From: Chromobacterium alkanivorans
GTDB lineage: Bacteria > Pseudomonadota > Gammaproteobacteria > Burkholderiales > Chromobacteriaceae
Direction of reading: 5' to 3'
DNA: 64,000 nucleotides
NCBI RefSeq assembly: GCF_016937655.1
Contig: NZ_JAFHKL010000014.1
Coordinates: 1-64,000, forward strand
Below are positions 1-10,100 of this stretch, one piece after another (the stretch's first letter is position 1; each line of letters opens with the position of its first letter). Made by a program: the position numbers and the translations under genes. The notes beneath the pieces are model-generated. The model was not told the DNA's origin. It saw nothing but the letters and a program-made list of their open reading frames with translations, and did no database searches.

Positions 1-140
1 CGCGCAGTGAAGCTCTCTTCCCCCCTTTCCCGGCCTCTTGGGCTTTCTCCTTGATTCTTAAGCCATTGTTCTTTTTTGTTCTGTCAGCTCACTTATTTTT
101 ACTGAAATTTCGGTTAATTACTCAGCAAAACCTATTGGTA

Positions 141-2405
141 ATGAATAGAATTCCAGCATCAAGATTGGGAATCGAGGCGGGAATTTTGAGAAATTTCAGG
201 CGGGACGGCGTGCATTTATTTGTATTGGCCTGGGCTCTCTGCGCGTTGTTGGTGACGGTGCTGTGGGGAATGGGCGAGCTGCAGCGTTTGAGGGACGAGT
301 TCGAGTCGGTGGCGCAGCGGGCTCACGCCATGGTGGCGCGCAAGCTGGATCAGAACGAGTCGGTGCTGTCCTCCGTGGATGCGCTGATGGCGGCGAGCCG
401 GCCGTTTGAGGCATCCGAGCTGTCCACCTTTGCGCGCGAATTGTTGCCTCACTATCCGCAGCTTCATTCCTTTATCTTTTTTCAAAGCGTGCCCTTGGCT
501 GAGCGGCCGCTCTTTTTGCGCCAGATGAGCAGCAAGTTCGGCGAAACTTTTTACATTCGCGATTTCGACGTGGCGGGAAGCCGCGCGTGGCGGCCAGCCG
601 CCGCGCGTTCGCAGTCGCTGGTGATTTCCATGCTGGAGCCGGATCGACCTGAGGCCGGCCCGATGTTTGGTTACGATATTTGGGGCGATGCTTATTTCCG
701 GCCGGCATTGAGCAGGGCTCTGGAGACCGGGCAAAGGATGGCCAGCGGCGCTTTCGAGTTGCACGAGGGCGGGGGGCGGGCTTATTTATTGTTCCAGCCC
801 TTGTTCGAAGATCGCGAGAAGGCGCCTGGCAAGCTGGTGGGGGTGGTGGGCCTGGTCGTGTTTTGCGACCGCCTGCTGCAGGCGCCGGCCCTGGAGAGCT
901 TGTTGCCCGGGCTGGACCTGACGTTGTATCAGGATGGGGTCCTTGCGCCCGGAGCGCCGTTGTTTCAGCGCCTGCATACTTCGTCCGAGCGCGACTGGTG
1001 GCCGGTGTTGCGCCGGCTGGAGGCCCGCCTTCCTCTGTCCAGCGTGGCGCAGCCTTTTGTGCTGGGGGTGGCCAGGGATGTCCGGGTGACGGACTTGGCG
1101 CTGTTGCCGTGGTTGTGGCAACAGTCTTTGCTGTTGGCCTTTTTCGTGTTCGCCGGTTTGGTTCACTTGCAGCGCATGGCCTTGCGGCATGAGCGTCAGC
1201 AGTCGGACGAGGCGATCTTTCTGCAAAGCGAGCGGGCTTCCGTCACGCTGAGCGCGATTCACGATGGGGTGATCATTCTGCGCCAGGACCATGCGATCGA
1301 GCTGGCGAATCCGATGGCCCTGGAGTTGATGGGGATGGCGGCGGAGGAGGTGGTTGGCCGCGTCTGCCACGAGGTGTTCCATTTGCAGGCCGAGTTGGCC
1401 GCGGAGTTGGCGGAGGATCCGATCCGCGAGTGTTTCCGGACCGCGCAGCCGGTGGTGTTGGCGGAGAGGATGCAGCTGACGTCGGCGCGGGGTCAGATCC
1501 GATCGGTGGAGGGGGGCGTGTCGCCGCTGTTCTCGCGGGAGGGGCGCTTGATAGGCGTGGTGTGCGCCTTGCGCGATCTGGGGCCTTTGCGACAGCGCAC
1601 GGTGGCGGCGTTGGAGGCCAGCGAGAGCAAGGTCAAGGAGCACCTAGAGAAGCTGTCCCATGTGGCTAGGCTGCATACCATGGGTGAAATGGCGTCCGGC
1701 ATCGCGCACGAGCTGAACCAGCCGTTGACGGCGATCGCCAATTATTGTCAGGCCAGCATCCAGTTGCTGGAGGGCGTGGAGGAGGCCCCGGCCCAGGTGA
1801 ACGCGGCGTTGCGCCTGGCGGTGGCGCAGGCGGAGCGGGCAGGGGAGATCATCAAGCGCTTGCGCGCCTTGGTCAGCAAGCGCGCGATCGAGACGCGGCT
1901 GATCGACCTGAACCAGGTGGTCGGCAATTGCATGTTCCTGGCCGAGTACGATCTGAAGGAACGCGGCATCGAGGTGGTGCAGTTGTTGTCGGGTTATCCG
2001 GTGGCGGTGCTGGCCGACAGCATCCAGCTGGAGCAGGTGGTGTTGAACCTGTTGTCGAACGCGATGGACGCTCTGCGCGACGAGCCGATGATGAAGCGCC
2101 ATGTGATCGTGCACACCCGGCGGGAAGGCAAGAAAGCGATTCTGGAGGTGCGCGACACCGGCCGCGGCATCACGCCGAACTCATTGGAGGTGCTGTTTCA
2201 CCCGTTCTTTTCGACCAAGCCGAACGGCATGGGGCTTGGTCTGTCGATCTGCCAGACGATTGTGGAGCAGTACGGGGGCTTGATTTCGGCGGAGAACATC
2301 CCGGCCAGCGGCGCTTGTTTCCGGATCGAGTTGCCGCTGTCGCGGCAAGGCGAGCCGGATCGCTCCGCGGTGCCTTCGCCGGATGGTTGCGGCGCGGGAG
2401 TTTGA
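141..2405 (+). CDS. PAS-containing sensor histidine kinase
   Basis: Membrane histidine kinase that should autophosphorylate and pass phosphate to a response regulator. From the ATG at 141 it has about 754 residues. One membrane segment lies near residues 25-45, a roughly 280-residue external domain follows, then a second segment (LLPWLWQQSLLLAF region), a PAS domain near 365-470, a HisKA domain with the H-box AHELNQPLTA (His near 523) and a HATPase domain with NLLSNAMDAL near 635 and GMGLGLSICQ near 696. The ELNQPL H-box is typical of the DctB/FixL-like group. An in-frame ATG at 51 would add 30 poorly conserved-looking residues. No partner response regulator lies in the visible sequence; it may be upstream of the window. 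The ligand is unknown. Confidence 0.85.
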   Translation: MNRIPASRLGIEAGILRNFRRDGVHLFVLAWALCALLVTVLWGMGELQRLRDEFESVAQRAHAMVARKLDQNESVLSSVDALMAASRPFEASELSTFARELLPHYPQLHSFIFFQSVPLAERPLFLRQMSSKFGETFYIRDFDVAGSRAWRPAAARSQSLVISMLEPDRPEAGPMFGYDIWGDAYFRPALSRALETGQRMASGAFELHEGGGRAYLLFQPLFEDREKAPGKLVGVVGLVVFCDRLLQAPALESLLPGLDLTLYQDGVLAPGAPLFQRLHTSSERDWWPVLRRLEARLPLSSVAQPFVLGVARDVRVTDLALLPWLWQQSLLLAFFVFAGLVHLQRMALRHERQQSDEAIFLQSERASVTLSAIHDGVIILRQDHAIELANPMALELMGMAAEEVVGRVCHEVFHLQAELAAELAEDPIRECFRTAQPVVLAERMQLTSARGQIRSVEGGVSPLFSREGRLIGVVCALRDLGPLRQRTVAALEASESKVKEHLEKLSHVARLHTMGEMASGIAHELNQPLTAIANYCQASIQLLEGVEEAPAQVNAALRLAVAQAERAGEIIKRLRALVSKRAIETRLIDLNQVVGNCMFLAEYDLKERGIEVVQLLSGYPVAVLADSIQLEQVVLNLLSNAMDALRDEPMMKRHVIVHTRREGKKAILEVRDTGRGITPNSLEVLFHPFFSTKPNGMGLGLSICQTIVEQYGGLISAENIPASGACFRIELPLSRQGEPDRSAVPSPDGCGAGV

Positions 2406-2409
2406 GCGT

Positions 2410-3414
2410 CTAGCTCTTGGCGGCAGGCGCGGGCGCCGCGGTCTGGGTGCGGTGTGAGCGTTCCTCGCGGGGGGTGATGCCGAAATGGTTGCGGTAGGTG
2501 CTGGAGAAATGCGGGCCGCTGGAAAAGCCGCAGGCAAGTCCGATCTGCACGATGGATTTGCTGGTTTGTTGCAGCAGTTGGCGCGCGCGGCTCAGGCGTA
2601 GCTCCAGATAGTATTTGGACGGCACCGTGCTCAGGTATTGCTTGAACAGGCGCTCCAGTTGCCGGCGGGAGACGCCGACATAGTAAGCGATGTCGTCGGT
2701 GCTCAGCGGTTCCTCGATATTGGCTTCCATCAGGCTGACCGCCTCGGTCAGCTTCGGTTGGCTGCCGCCGATGCGGGTGGCCAGGGGGATGCGCTGACGT
2801 TCATTGCCTGGGCGGATGCGCTCCATGCTGAACAGTTCCGACAGCTGGGCGATAAACTCGTGGCCGTGCAGATTGCCGACCAGGGTCAGCATGAAGTCGA
2901 AGGTGGCGGCTCCGCCCGCGCAGCTGAGGCGTTTGCCGTCGATTTCAAACAGGTTGGACGAGGTGATGATGTCCGGAAACTCTTCGGTGAAACGGCTGAT
3001 CTCGCGCCAGTGTATGGTGGCGCGCAGGCCGTTGAAGTGCCCGGTGCGGGCCAGCCAGTAGCTGCCGCAGCCGATGCCGCCCAATTGGATTTTGTCGGAG
3101 CCGCAGGCGGAGAGTCCTTTGCTTAGGGCGTCCAGGCTGAAGTCGGGATTGATGTCGTCCGCCAGAATCAGCAGGCAGTCCAGTTTGGGCGCGCCGTCCA
3201 GCGGCAGGTCAACCGCCACTCGTGTACCGTTGGAGAGCGGCACCGCTTGTCCGTCCAACGACAGCAGCAGGGTTTCGTAGAGTTTTTTCTCCGCCAGCCA
3301 ATTGGCGTGCAGCAGAACCTCGGAGGCGATGGCGTAGTCCGCCATCGAGGCATGGGGCAAGAGCAGGAAGCCGTAGCGCAGTGGCTTGGCGGGGTGGGAC
3401 GGATGCTGACCCAT
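2410..3414 (-). CDS. argR: ArgR-type AraC-family regulator (DJ-1/PfpI-like domain plus HTH)
   Basis: Transcription factor of 334 residues. The N-terminal part (about 13-180) resembles the DJ-1/PfpI amidotransferase-like domain, with a GCGSYWLA elbow, and the C-terminal AraC helix-turn-helix region covers about 215-315 ([34 protein letters not shown]). The ATG at 3414 is preferred to one 51 bases upstream because the extra residues look unrelated to the family. It is the last gene after aotJ, aotQ, aotM and aotP, the order of the Pseudomonas aeruginosa aot-argR operon apart from the missing aotO. There ArgR activates arginine uptake and catabolism, including gdhB. The role here is inferred from synteny and domain make-up. 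A CdhR-like regulator for another substrate is the alternative. Confidence 0.75.
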   Translation of the reverse strand: MGQHPSHPAKPLRYGFLLLPHASMADYAIASEVLLHANWLAEKKLYETLLLSLDGQAVPLSNGTRVAVDLPLDGAPKLDCLLILADDINPDFSLDALSKGLSACGSDKIQLGGIGCGSYWLARTGHFNGLRATIHWREISRFTEEFPDIITSSNLFEIDGKRLSCAGGAATFDFMLTLVGNLHGHEFIAQLSELFSMERIRPGNERQRIPLATRIGGSQPKLTEAVSLMEANIEEPLSTDDIAYYVGVSRRQLERLFKQYLSTVPSKYYLELRLSRARQLLQQTSKSIVQIGLACGFSSGPHFSSTYRNHFGITPREERSHRTQTAAPAPAAKS

Positions 3415-3504
3415 TGGTTTTCGCGGCGAAGGGTGGAGATTACAAAAACACACCATGCCGGGCATGAGGCCGGCATGGTGTGCGACATTTTCCTATTGTA
3501 CGAT

Positions 3505-4293
3505 TTATTTCAGGCTGCCGGAGAGGAATTGTACCAATCGCTCGCTTTGCGGGCGGATCAGCACTTCCTTGGGGTGGCCTTGCTCTTCTATCTTGCCCTG
3601 GTGCAGGAAAATGACGTGGTTGGACACTTCGCGGGCGAAGCCCATTTCGTGGGTGACCACCACCATGGTGCGGCCTTCGCCGGCCAGGTCCTTCATCACC
3701 CGCAGCACTTCGCCGACCAGTTCCGGGTCCAGCGCCGAGGTGGGCTCGTCGAACAGCATCACTTCCGGCTCCATCGCCAGCGCGCGGGCGATGGCGACGC
3801 GTTGCTGCTGGCCGCCGGACATATGGGCCGGGTATTTGTCCTCGACGCCGCGCAGACCGACCTTGTCCAGATATTTGCGCGCACGGGCGCAGGCTTCGTC
3901 GCGGCTGAGCCCCAGCACGTGAATCGGGGCTTCGACGATGTTTTCCAGCACCGTCATGTGCGCCCACAGGTTGAAGTGCTGGAACACCATGGCCAGCTTG
4001 GTGCGGATGCGGGCCAGTTGTTGGGCGTCGGCGGCCTTGAGCGCGCCGTTTTTGCGGTCGGAGACCAGTTTCAGCTCTTCGCCGGCGGCGAGGATGCGGC
4101 CGCTGTTCGGCTGTTCCAGCATGTTGATGCAGCGCAGGAAGGTGCTTTTGCCGGAGCCGGAGGAGCCGATGATGCTGATCACGTCGCCGGCGTGAGCGGT
4201 CAGCGACACGCCTTTAAGCACCTCGTGCGAGCCGTAGCTCTTATGCAGATCGCTGACTTGCAGCTTCAGATTCTTGTCGGTGGGGGTATGCAT
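3505..4293 (-). CDS. aotP: Arginine/histidine/ornithine ABC transporter ATPase
   Basis: Cytoplasmic ATPase of a polar amino acid ABC importer (HisP/AotP type), 262 residues. Walker [10 protein letters not shown] is at 43-51, the signature MSGGQQ at 158-163, Walker B VMLFDE at 178-183 and the switch histidine in THEMGF near 215. These are all intact and the length is usual for the family. It lies 27 bases after aotM and 90 bases before argR on the same strand, so it is probably co-transcribed with both. The substrate (arginine, ornithine, histidine or lysine) cannot be read from the ATPase and is inferred from neighbouring argR and gdhB. Confidence 0.85.
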   Translation of the reverse strand: MHTPTDKNLKLQVSDLHKSYGSHEVLKGVSLTAHAGDVISIIGSSGSGKSTFLRCINMLEQPNSGRILAAGEELKLVSDRKNGALKAADAQQLARIRTKLAMVFQHFNLWAHMTVLENIVEAPIHVLGLSRDEACARARKYLDKVGLRGVEDKYPAHMSGGQQQRVAIARALAMEPEVMLFDEPTSALDPELVGEVLRVMKDLAGEGRTMVVVTHEMGFAREVSNHVIFLHQGKIEEQGHPKEVLIRPQSERLVQFLSGSLK

Positions 4294-4320
4294 GATGATG
4301 TTCCTGTATCGCTATCCGCA

Positions 4321-5052
4321 TTAGTGCTTGCGTGGCGCCAGATAGGCCAGCCAGCGTTTTTCCGCCTGCTTCATCAACCAGACCAGCAGGAAGGTGAGCG
4401 CGAGGTAAATGGCGCCTGCGGTGAGGAAAGGCTCGAAGGCCATGTAACTGTCCGCGTAGATGCGACGGGCCACGCCGGTGATGTCCGCCAGCGTCACCAA
4501 GCCGGCGATCGCGGTGCTCTGCAGCATCATGATGACTTCATTGCTGTAGGCCGGCAGCGCGCGGCGCAGCGCCGAGGGAAGCACGATGCGCCGCATCATC
4601 AGCCACTTGCTCATGCCCATGGCCTGGGCGGCTTCGATCTCGCCCCAGTGCGTGTTGCGGATCTGGCCGGCGATGATTTCCGTGGTGTAGGCCGCCGTGT
4701 TCAGGGTGAAGGCGAGGATGGCGCAGAAATAGGCCTCCTGCAGGTAGTGCCAGGCCCAGCTGTCGCGGACCCAGCCGAATTGGGCCAGCCCGTAGTAGAT
4801 GATGAACAGCTGCACTAGCAGCGGCGTGCCGCGGAAGACGTAGCCGTAGACGCGGACCGCGCCGGAGGCCAGCCGGTTTTTGGAGACCTGCATCAGCGCC
4901 ATCGGGACGGCCATCGCCATGCCCAGGGCCAGGGAGATGAACAGCAGCTCCAGCGTCATCATCAGGCCGTCGCGGGTGCTCATGACGGCCTGGCCGTCGC
5001 CGCCGCCGAAGAAGGCGGGCAGTTTTTCCAGAATCAGTTGGAAGTCGATCAC
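4321..5052 (-). CDS. aotM: Basic amino acid ABC transporter permease (AotM/HisM)
   Basis: Inner-membrane permease of 243 residues with several hydrophobic segments and the EAA loop (EIEAAQAMGMSKWLMMRRIVLPSA) that contacts the ATPase. It starts with GTG at 5052 and this codon overlaps the TGA of aotQ (GTGA), so the two permeases are translationally coupled. Hetero-pairs of HisQ and HisM type permeases form the channel in this family. Assignment as the M subunit rests on being the second permease and on the closeness to HisM in the C-terminal half. Confidence 0.85.
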   Translation of the reverse strand: MIDFQLILEKLPAFFGGGDGQAVMSTRDGLMMTLELLFISLALGMAMAVPMALMQVSKNRLASGAVRVYGYVFRGTPLLVQLFIIYYGLAQFGWVRDSWAWHYLQEAYFCAILAFTLNTAAYTTEIIAGQIRNTHWGEIEAAQAMGMSKWLMMRRIVLPSALRRALPAYSNEVIMMLQSTAIAGLVTLADITGVARRIYADSYMAFEPFLTAGAIYLALTFLLVWLMKQAEKRWLAYLAPRKH

Positions 5053-5738
5053 AGTCCGCTCTCCTTGACGCCCAGCGAATAGCGTTTTTCCAGTTGGCCC
5101 AGCAAGAGGTTGGAGACGCCGGTGATCGCCAGGAACAGCAGGCCCACGATCAGATAGACGGTGAAGGGTTCCTGGGTGGTGGATTTGGCCGCGTCGGCGC
5201 GGTACATCACGTCGTTCAGGCCGATGACCGAAACCAGCGCGGTGGATTTGACCAGCACCAGCCAGTTATTGGAGAAGCTGGGCAGGGCGAAGCGGACCAT
5301 CTGCGGAACGGTGATGCGGAAGAAGACGCGCAGCGGCGTCATGCCGTAAGCCATGCCGGCTTCCATCTGCCCTTTGGGCACCGCCATCATCGCGCCGCGG
5401 AAGGTTTCCGTCATATAGGCGCCGAAGATGAAGCCCAGGGTCAGCACGCCGGCGACGAAGGGGTCGATATTGGGGCTTTCCCAGCCCATGCGGCCGCAGA
5501 AGTCGTTGATCATCATCTGGACGCCGAAGAACAGCAGGAACATCCAGACCAGATCGGGCACGCCCCGGACCACGGTGGAATAGAGCTCCGCCAGCCAGAT
5601 CAACGGTTTGGAGTGGGCGGACTTGAACAGCGCGCCAATCAGGCCCAGCACGATGGATACCAGCAGTGCTGAGCCGGCCAGCTGCAATGTGAGCACCGCT
5701 CCTTGCAATATGCTGGGAAGGTAACCTTGCAAAAACAT
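5049..5738 (-). CDS. aotQ: Basic amino acid ABC transporter permease (AotQ/HisQ)
   Basis: Inner-membrane permease of 229 residues, first of two paired permeases. It begins MFLQGYLPSILQGAVLTLQLA and carries the LVRGVPDLVWMFLLFF-like segment and an EAA loop (EAGMAYGMTPLRVFFRITVP) typical of the HisQ/ArtQ group. It overlaps aotM by four bases. It lies 163 bases downstream of the binding-protein gene, and that gap holds a strong hairpin with a T-run that would lower permease expression relative to the binding protein. Confidence 0.85.
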   Translation of the reverse strand: MFLQGYLPSILQGAVLTLQLAGSALLVSIVLGLIGALFKSAHSKPLIWLAELYSTVVRGVPDLVWMFLLFFGVQMMINDFCGRMGWESPNIDPFVAGVLTLGFIFGAYMTETFRGAMMAVPKGQMEAGMAYGMTPLRVFFRITVPQMVRFALPSFSNNWLVLVKSTALVSVIGLNDVMYRADAAKSTTQEPFTVYLIVGLLFLAITGVSNLLLGQLEKRYSLGVKESGL

Positions 5739-5814
5739 GGTGTTACTGCCTCATTCATCAGCCTTGCGCGCAAGGCCGGTCCTTGCTCGGCCGGGTGAGC
5801 GGCCAAACAAAAAA

Positions 5815-5881
5815 GTCCCGGCGAGGCGCGCGGAGCGGGCGGCAGCGAGCCGCCCAGCGCCGTGGGGCGCTCGGCCGGGAC
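5815..5881 (-). terminator. Intercistronic attenuating stem-loop between aotJ and aotQ
   Basis: Outer arms GTCCCGGC (5815-5822) and GCCGGGAC (5874-5881) pair, and inside them GGGCGGC (5837-5843) pairs with GCCGCCC (5849-5855). On the minus strand the structure is followed by TTTTTTG, so it looks like a partial intrinsic terminator or an mRNA-end protector. A separate 16-base palindrome (GCCTTGCGCGCAAGGC) lies at 5761-5776. Such structures after binding-protein genes are common in amino acid ABC operons. Confidence 0.7.
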
Positions 5882-5901
5882 GGATGCGATAGCTGAGGAG
5901 C

Positions 5902-6666
5902 TTAGCCGCCGTAGACGTCGAAGCTGAAGTACTTGTCCTGGACTTTCTTGTAGCTGCCGTCCTTGCGTACCTGGTCTATCGCCTTGTTCAGGCGTTCGGC
6001 CAGCGCTTTGTTGCCTTTCTTGACGGCGATGCCCGCGCCCAGGCCGAAGTATTTGACGTCGGCGTAGTTCGGGCCGACAAAGGCGTAGCCCTTGCCGTTG
6101 GCGGTCTTCAGGAATTCCTGGTCGCCGACGGCGCCGTCGACGAAGACGGCGTCAACGCGGCCGGACTTCAGATCCAGGAAGGATTCGGGCGACTTGGCGT
6201 AAGGCACGATGGCGGCGCCGGATTTGCCCCAGTAGTCCTTGGCGAACTTCTCTTGGGTGGACGCGCGCAGCACGCCGATCTTCTTGCCCTTGAAGCTGTT
6301 CTGATCGACGGCGGTGCCGGATTTGGCGACGATGCGGCTGGCGATGTTGTAGTACTTGCGGCTGAAGTCGACGGCTTTCTTGCGTTCCTCGGTGATCTGC
6401 ATCGAGGACAGGATGGCGTCGAATTTGTTGGCGTTGAGGGCGGGAATCAGGCCGTCCCAGTCTTGCGGAACGATCTGACAGCTGACTTTCATGGCGGCGC
6501 AAAGGGCATTGGCCATGTCGATGTCGAAGCCTTGCGGCTTGCCATCGGCGCCTTGTTTGGAGAACGGCGGGTAGTTGAGGTCAACCCCAAAACGCAGTGT
6601 CTCTGCTTGGACGGAAAAACCGGACAGCAGAGCTGCCGCTGCGGAGGCGATCAGGACTTTTTTCAT
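5902..6666 (-). CDS. aotJ: Periplasmic basic amino acid-binding protein
   Basis: Secreted solute-binding protein of 254 residues (family 3, SBP_bac_3). A signal peptide MKKVLIASAAAALLSGFSVQA is cleaved near residue 21, and the mature part begins ETLRFGVDLNYPPFS. The family signature around GFDIDMANALCAAMKVSCQI is present. The ATG at 6666 is chosen because it opens the signal peptide; a longer upstream reading frame adds 65 basic residues that do not belong. The hinge and ligand-binding region QITEERKKAVDFS fits the HisJ/ArgT/AotJ group. It is first in the operon and would deliver arginine or a related basic amino acid to AotQMP. Confidence 0.85.
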   Translation of the reverse strand: MKKVLIASAAAALLSGFSVQAETLRFGVDLNYPPFSKQGADGKPQGFDIDMANALCAAMKVSCQIVPQDWDGLIPALNANKFDAILSSMQITEERKKAVDFSRKYYNIASRIVAKSGTAVDQNSFKGKKIGVLRASTQEKFAKDYWGKSGAAIVPYAKSPESFLDLKSGRVDAVFVDGAVGDQEFLKTANGKGYAFVGPNYADVKYFGLGAGIAVKKGNKALAERLNKAIDQVRKDGSYKKVQDKYFSFDVYGG

Positions 6667-6694
6667 GGCGTGGATTTCTACTTCTCTATCGGGT

Positions 6695-6721
6695 GTTCGC
6701 GTCGTTTGGACCAACGCGAAC
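6695..6721 (-). promoter_or_regulatory. Inverted repeat in the aotJ leader
   Basis: GTTCGCGT (6695-6702) is complementary to ACGCGAAC (6714-6721), and the 11-base centre (CGTTTGGACCA) can pair further with its flanks. It lies 29-55 bases upstream of the aotJ start. It may be an operator or a leader mRNA hairpin. No matching family was recognised. Confidence 0.5.
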
Positions 6722-7002
6722 CCAAGCTTGTAAACCCGGCGCTTGGAACGAGGCTGCTCACGGTGTCTCGCCCAAGCCGGAACCATTGTAGTTATTTCTA
6801 CTTTTGCCAGTAGTTGGCCGCAGCTTGCAACGGTTATCCGTCGTGCGCAAGATGGGGCCATTGTCTGGCAATCGGTGTGAGCAAGTGTTCGTATTTTAAC
6901 CGATATTTCCTCTTCATGTGAAATGTCATAAAAATCAATAACTTATATTTCGTTTTTGGACTTGTGTACAATGTGGGCCTGGGAGAGAAACTTGTAAGCC
7001 GC

Positions 7003-7018
7003 CGTCGCATTGCTATAA
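7003..7018 (+). promoter_or_regulatory. ArgR-like half-site 1
   Basis: CGTCGC, eight bases, then AA. It differs by one base from the TGTCGC-N8-AA half-site described for Pseudomonas ArgR. The same hexamer and spacing recur exactly 98 bases downstream, and the next three bases (ATT) match too. Function is inferred from the adjacent argR-like gene. Confidence 0.45.
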
Positions 7019-7100
7019 GGCTAAAAGTGGCGTTCGCCACGATTTATTCTTGTGGCATTCGGTGGGGGCGAGCGGGCTTTTCCATGAAAATGTACGTCCA

Positions 7101-7116
7101 CGTCGCATTAAGGAAA
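7101..7116 (+). promoter_or_regulatory. ArgR-like half-site 2, overlapping the gdhB -35 region
   Basis: A second CGTCGC-N8-AA in the same orientation. It reaches position 7116, where the -35 of the candidate TACAAT promoter (7138-7143) would fall. Overlap of an activator site with a weak -35 is the arrangement expected for ArgR-dependent activation of gdhB. Confidence 0.5.
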
Positions 7117-7181
7117 TCCCGGCATGATGGGGGTATCTACAATGCCTCGACACACTCCGTGCACACAACAAGAGAAGCAAC

Positions 7182-10100
7182 ATGTCGCTTACCAATAAGA
7201 CCGAACTCGCGAGCCTGATCGCCGATATTCAGGCCGTAGCAGAGACCAAGCTTTCCGAAAAGGAGAAACACCAACTCGAGCCTTTCTTCCCGATCTACTT
7301 CGAAGAGGCCGAGCACGCCGACCTTAGACAGTTTTCGTCGCTGGATTTGTTCGGCGCCGCGTCGGCGCATTACGCGTTCGGCGCCAAGCGCGCGGGCGGC
7401 CAGCACAAGGCGCGCATTTACAACCCCGATTTCGAGCGCGATGGCTGGCAAAGCACCCATACCGTGATTGAAGTGGTCAACGACGACATGCCGTTCCTGA
7501 TCGACTCCATCACCATGCTGCTGTCGCGCCATAGCCTGAACCTGCACCTGCTGGTGCACCCGGTGCTGTCGGTGGGCCGCGACAAGAACGGCGTGATTCA
7601 GGAGGTCAAGCGCACCGAGGACCGCAGCCTGCCGCTGGAGTCCTTCATTCACGTGCAGATTGACCGGGTTACCGATCCGGCGGTGCTGAAGCAGCTGGAA
7701 ACGGATTTGAACCGCGTGATCGCCGATATTCGTCTGGTGGTGAGCGACGAACCCAAGATGCGCGAAGTGTTGGCGGTGATCAGCAAGGACCTGTCCCAGG
7801 TCAAGGGCAAACGCGCGGGCGAAGCCAAGGAAGCGGTGGATTTCCTGGCCTGGATGTCCAAGCGCAACTTCCTGTTCATGGGCTATTGCGATTACGACCT
7901 AGTGCGCCGCGACGGCAAGGACAGCCTGCGCATCGTCAAGCATTCCGGCCTGGGCATTTTGCAGGACCAGGGCGACAAGGAATACTCCGCCAGCTTCGAA
8001 CAGCTGCCGCAGGAACTGCGCGAACTGGCGCACCTGCCGCAGCTGATCATCCTGAACAAGTCGCAGACCCGCTCCATCATCCACAGACCGGCCTATATCG
8101 ACTTCGTCGGCATCAAGCGCTTCAACGACAAGGGCGAGGTGATCGGCGAGCGCCGCTTCCTGGGCCTGTACACCGCCAGCGCCTATCAGGATTCGCCGAA
8201 GGACGTGCCCATCCTGCGTCAGAAAGTGGCCACCGTGGTCAGCAACTGCGACTACGTGGACGACAGCTACAAGTCCAAGACCTTGAGCTTTGTGCTGGAA
8301 GCCTATCCGCGCGACGAATTGTTCGAAATTCCGGCCGAGGTGCTGGGGCCGATCTCCGAAGGCATCGTCAGCCTGCAGGAACGCCCGCGCGTGCGCCTGT
8401 TCGTGCGCAAGGACCGTTACCACCGCTACGTCAGCTGCCTGGTGTACGTGCCGCGCGACAGCTTCAACACCGAAGTGCGTCTGAAAATAGAAAAAGTGCT
8501 GATGAACGCCTTCAACGGCACCAGCGCCGAGTTCAGCGTGCAGATCAGCGACGGCTCGCTGGCCCGCGTGCACTACATCATCCGCACCAACGCCGCCAAG
8601 CTGCCGGAATTCCACGAGGCCGACATCGAGGCTGAAATCGCTCGCCTGGTGCGCGGCTGGGTGGAGGAGTTGCACCAACTGCTGGTGGAGACCCACGGCG
8701 AGGAATTGGGCAACGCGCTGTTCAACCGCTACAAGGGCGCCTTCCCGGTGGCCTACCGCGAAGAGTTCGCGGTGCGCAACGCGGTGCTGGACATCCAGCA
8801 CATCGAATCGGTCAACGCCGACTCCCCGCTGGCGATGAAGCTGTATCGGCCGTTCCACCGCGGCGCTTCGGCCTTCAATCTGAAGCTGTTCCGCGAAGGC
8901 GAGGCGCTGGGCCTGTCCGCCAGCCTGCCGATTCTGGAGAATATGGGCGTCAAGGTTCGCGACGAGCATCCGTACTGCGTGCTGCGCGCCGACGGCAGAC
9001 AGGTGTGGATCAGCGATTTCGGCCTGGACGTGGGCTCCGCGGACGAGCAGATCGCCAGCGAGGAAGTGCAGCAGGACTTCCAGGAGCTGCTGACCCAGGT
9101 ATTCGCCAAGCGCTGCGAAAACGATGGTTTCAACCGCCTGGCGCTGGTGGCCGGGCTGGACTGGCGTGAGATTTCGCTGGTGCGCGCCTTGGCCAAGTAC
9201 TTGCGCCAGGGCGGTCTGACCTTCAGCCAGGCTTATATCGAGCAGTGCGTGGCCAACTACCCGGCCATCACCCGCTTGCTGGTCGAGCTGTTCGCCGTGC
9301 GTCTGGACCCGGCGCATGCCGACGACGCGCGCGCCGACGCCTTGCTGGCCAAGCTGCGCGAGCAGCTGGACGGCGTGGCCAATCTGGACGAAGACCGCAT
9401 CCTGAACGGCTTCCTGTCGGTGATCCTGGCCACCCGCCGCACCAACTTCTGGCAGAAGGGCGCCGACGGCGAGTTCAAGTCCTATATCTCGTTCAAGCTG
9501 GAATCCAATCTGGTTCCCTTCCTGCCGCAGCCGCGCCCGATGTTCGAAATCTGGGTGTACAGCCCGCGCGTGGAGGGCGTGCATCTGCGCGGCTCCAAAG
9601 TGGCGCGCGGCGGCTTGCGCTGGTCCGATCGCATGGAAGATTTCCGCACCGAAGTGCTGGGCCTGGTGAAGGCGCAGATGGTGAAGAACTCGGTGATCGT
9701 GCCCATGGGCTCCAAGGGCGGCTTCGTCGGCAAGCAATTGCCGGCGCCTAGCGACCGCGAGGCCTTCCTGGCCGAAGGCGTCGCCTGCTACAAAATCTTC
9801 ATCTCCGCCTTGCTGGACGTCACCGACAATCTGGTGAACGGCCAGATCGTGCCGCCGAAGGATGTGCGCCGCCTGGATCCGGACGATCCTTATCTGGTGG
9901 TGGCGGCCGACAAGGGCACGGCCACTTTCTCCGACATCGCCAACGGCATTTCCGCCGATTACGGCTTCTGGTTGGGCGACGCCTTCGCTTCCGGCGGCTC
10001 CGCCGGTTACGACCACAAAGGCATGGGCATTACCGCTCGCGGCGCCTGGGAGTCGGTCAAGCGCCATTTCCGCCATCTGGGCGTCAACACCCAGGAGCAG

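Larger units (their letters stand above)
6667..7181. other. Divergent regulatory region between aotJ and gdhB
   Basis: This 515-base gap has no convincing gene. It holds the aotJ leader repeat at 6695-6721, an AT-richer stretch at about 6890-6970, a 6-2-6 inverted repeat (GTGGCGTTCGCCAC) at 7027-7040 and two direct CGTCGC-N8-AA sites at 7003-7018 and 7101-7116. A possible -10 element TACAAT is at 7138-7143 with a poor -35, as expected of an activator-dependent gdhB promoter. Confidence 0.6.
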
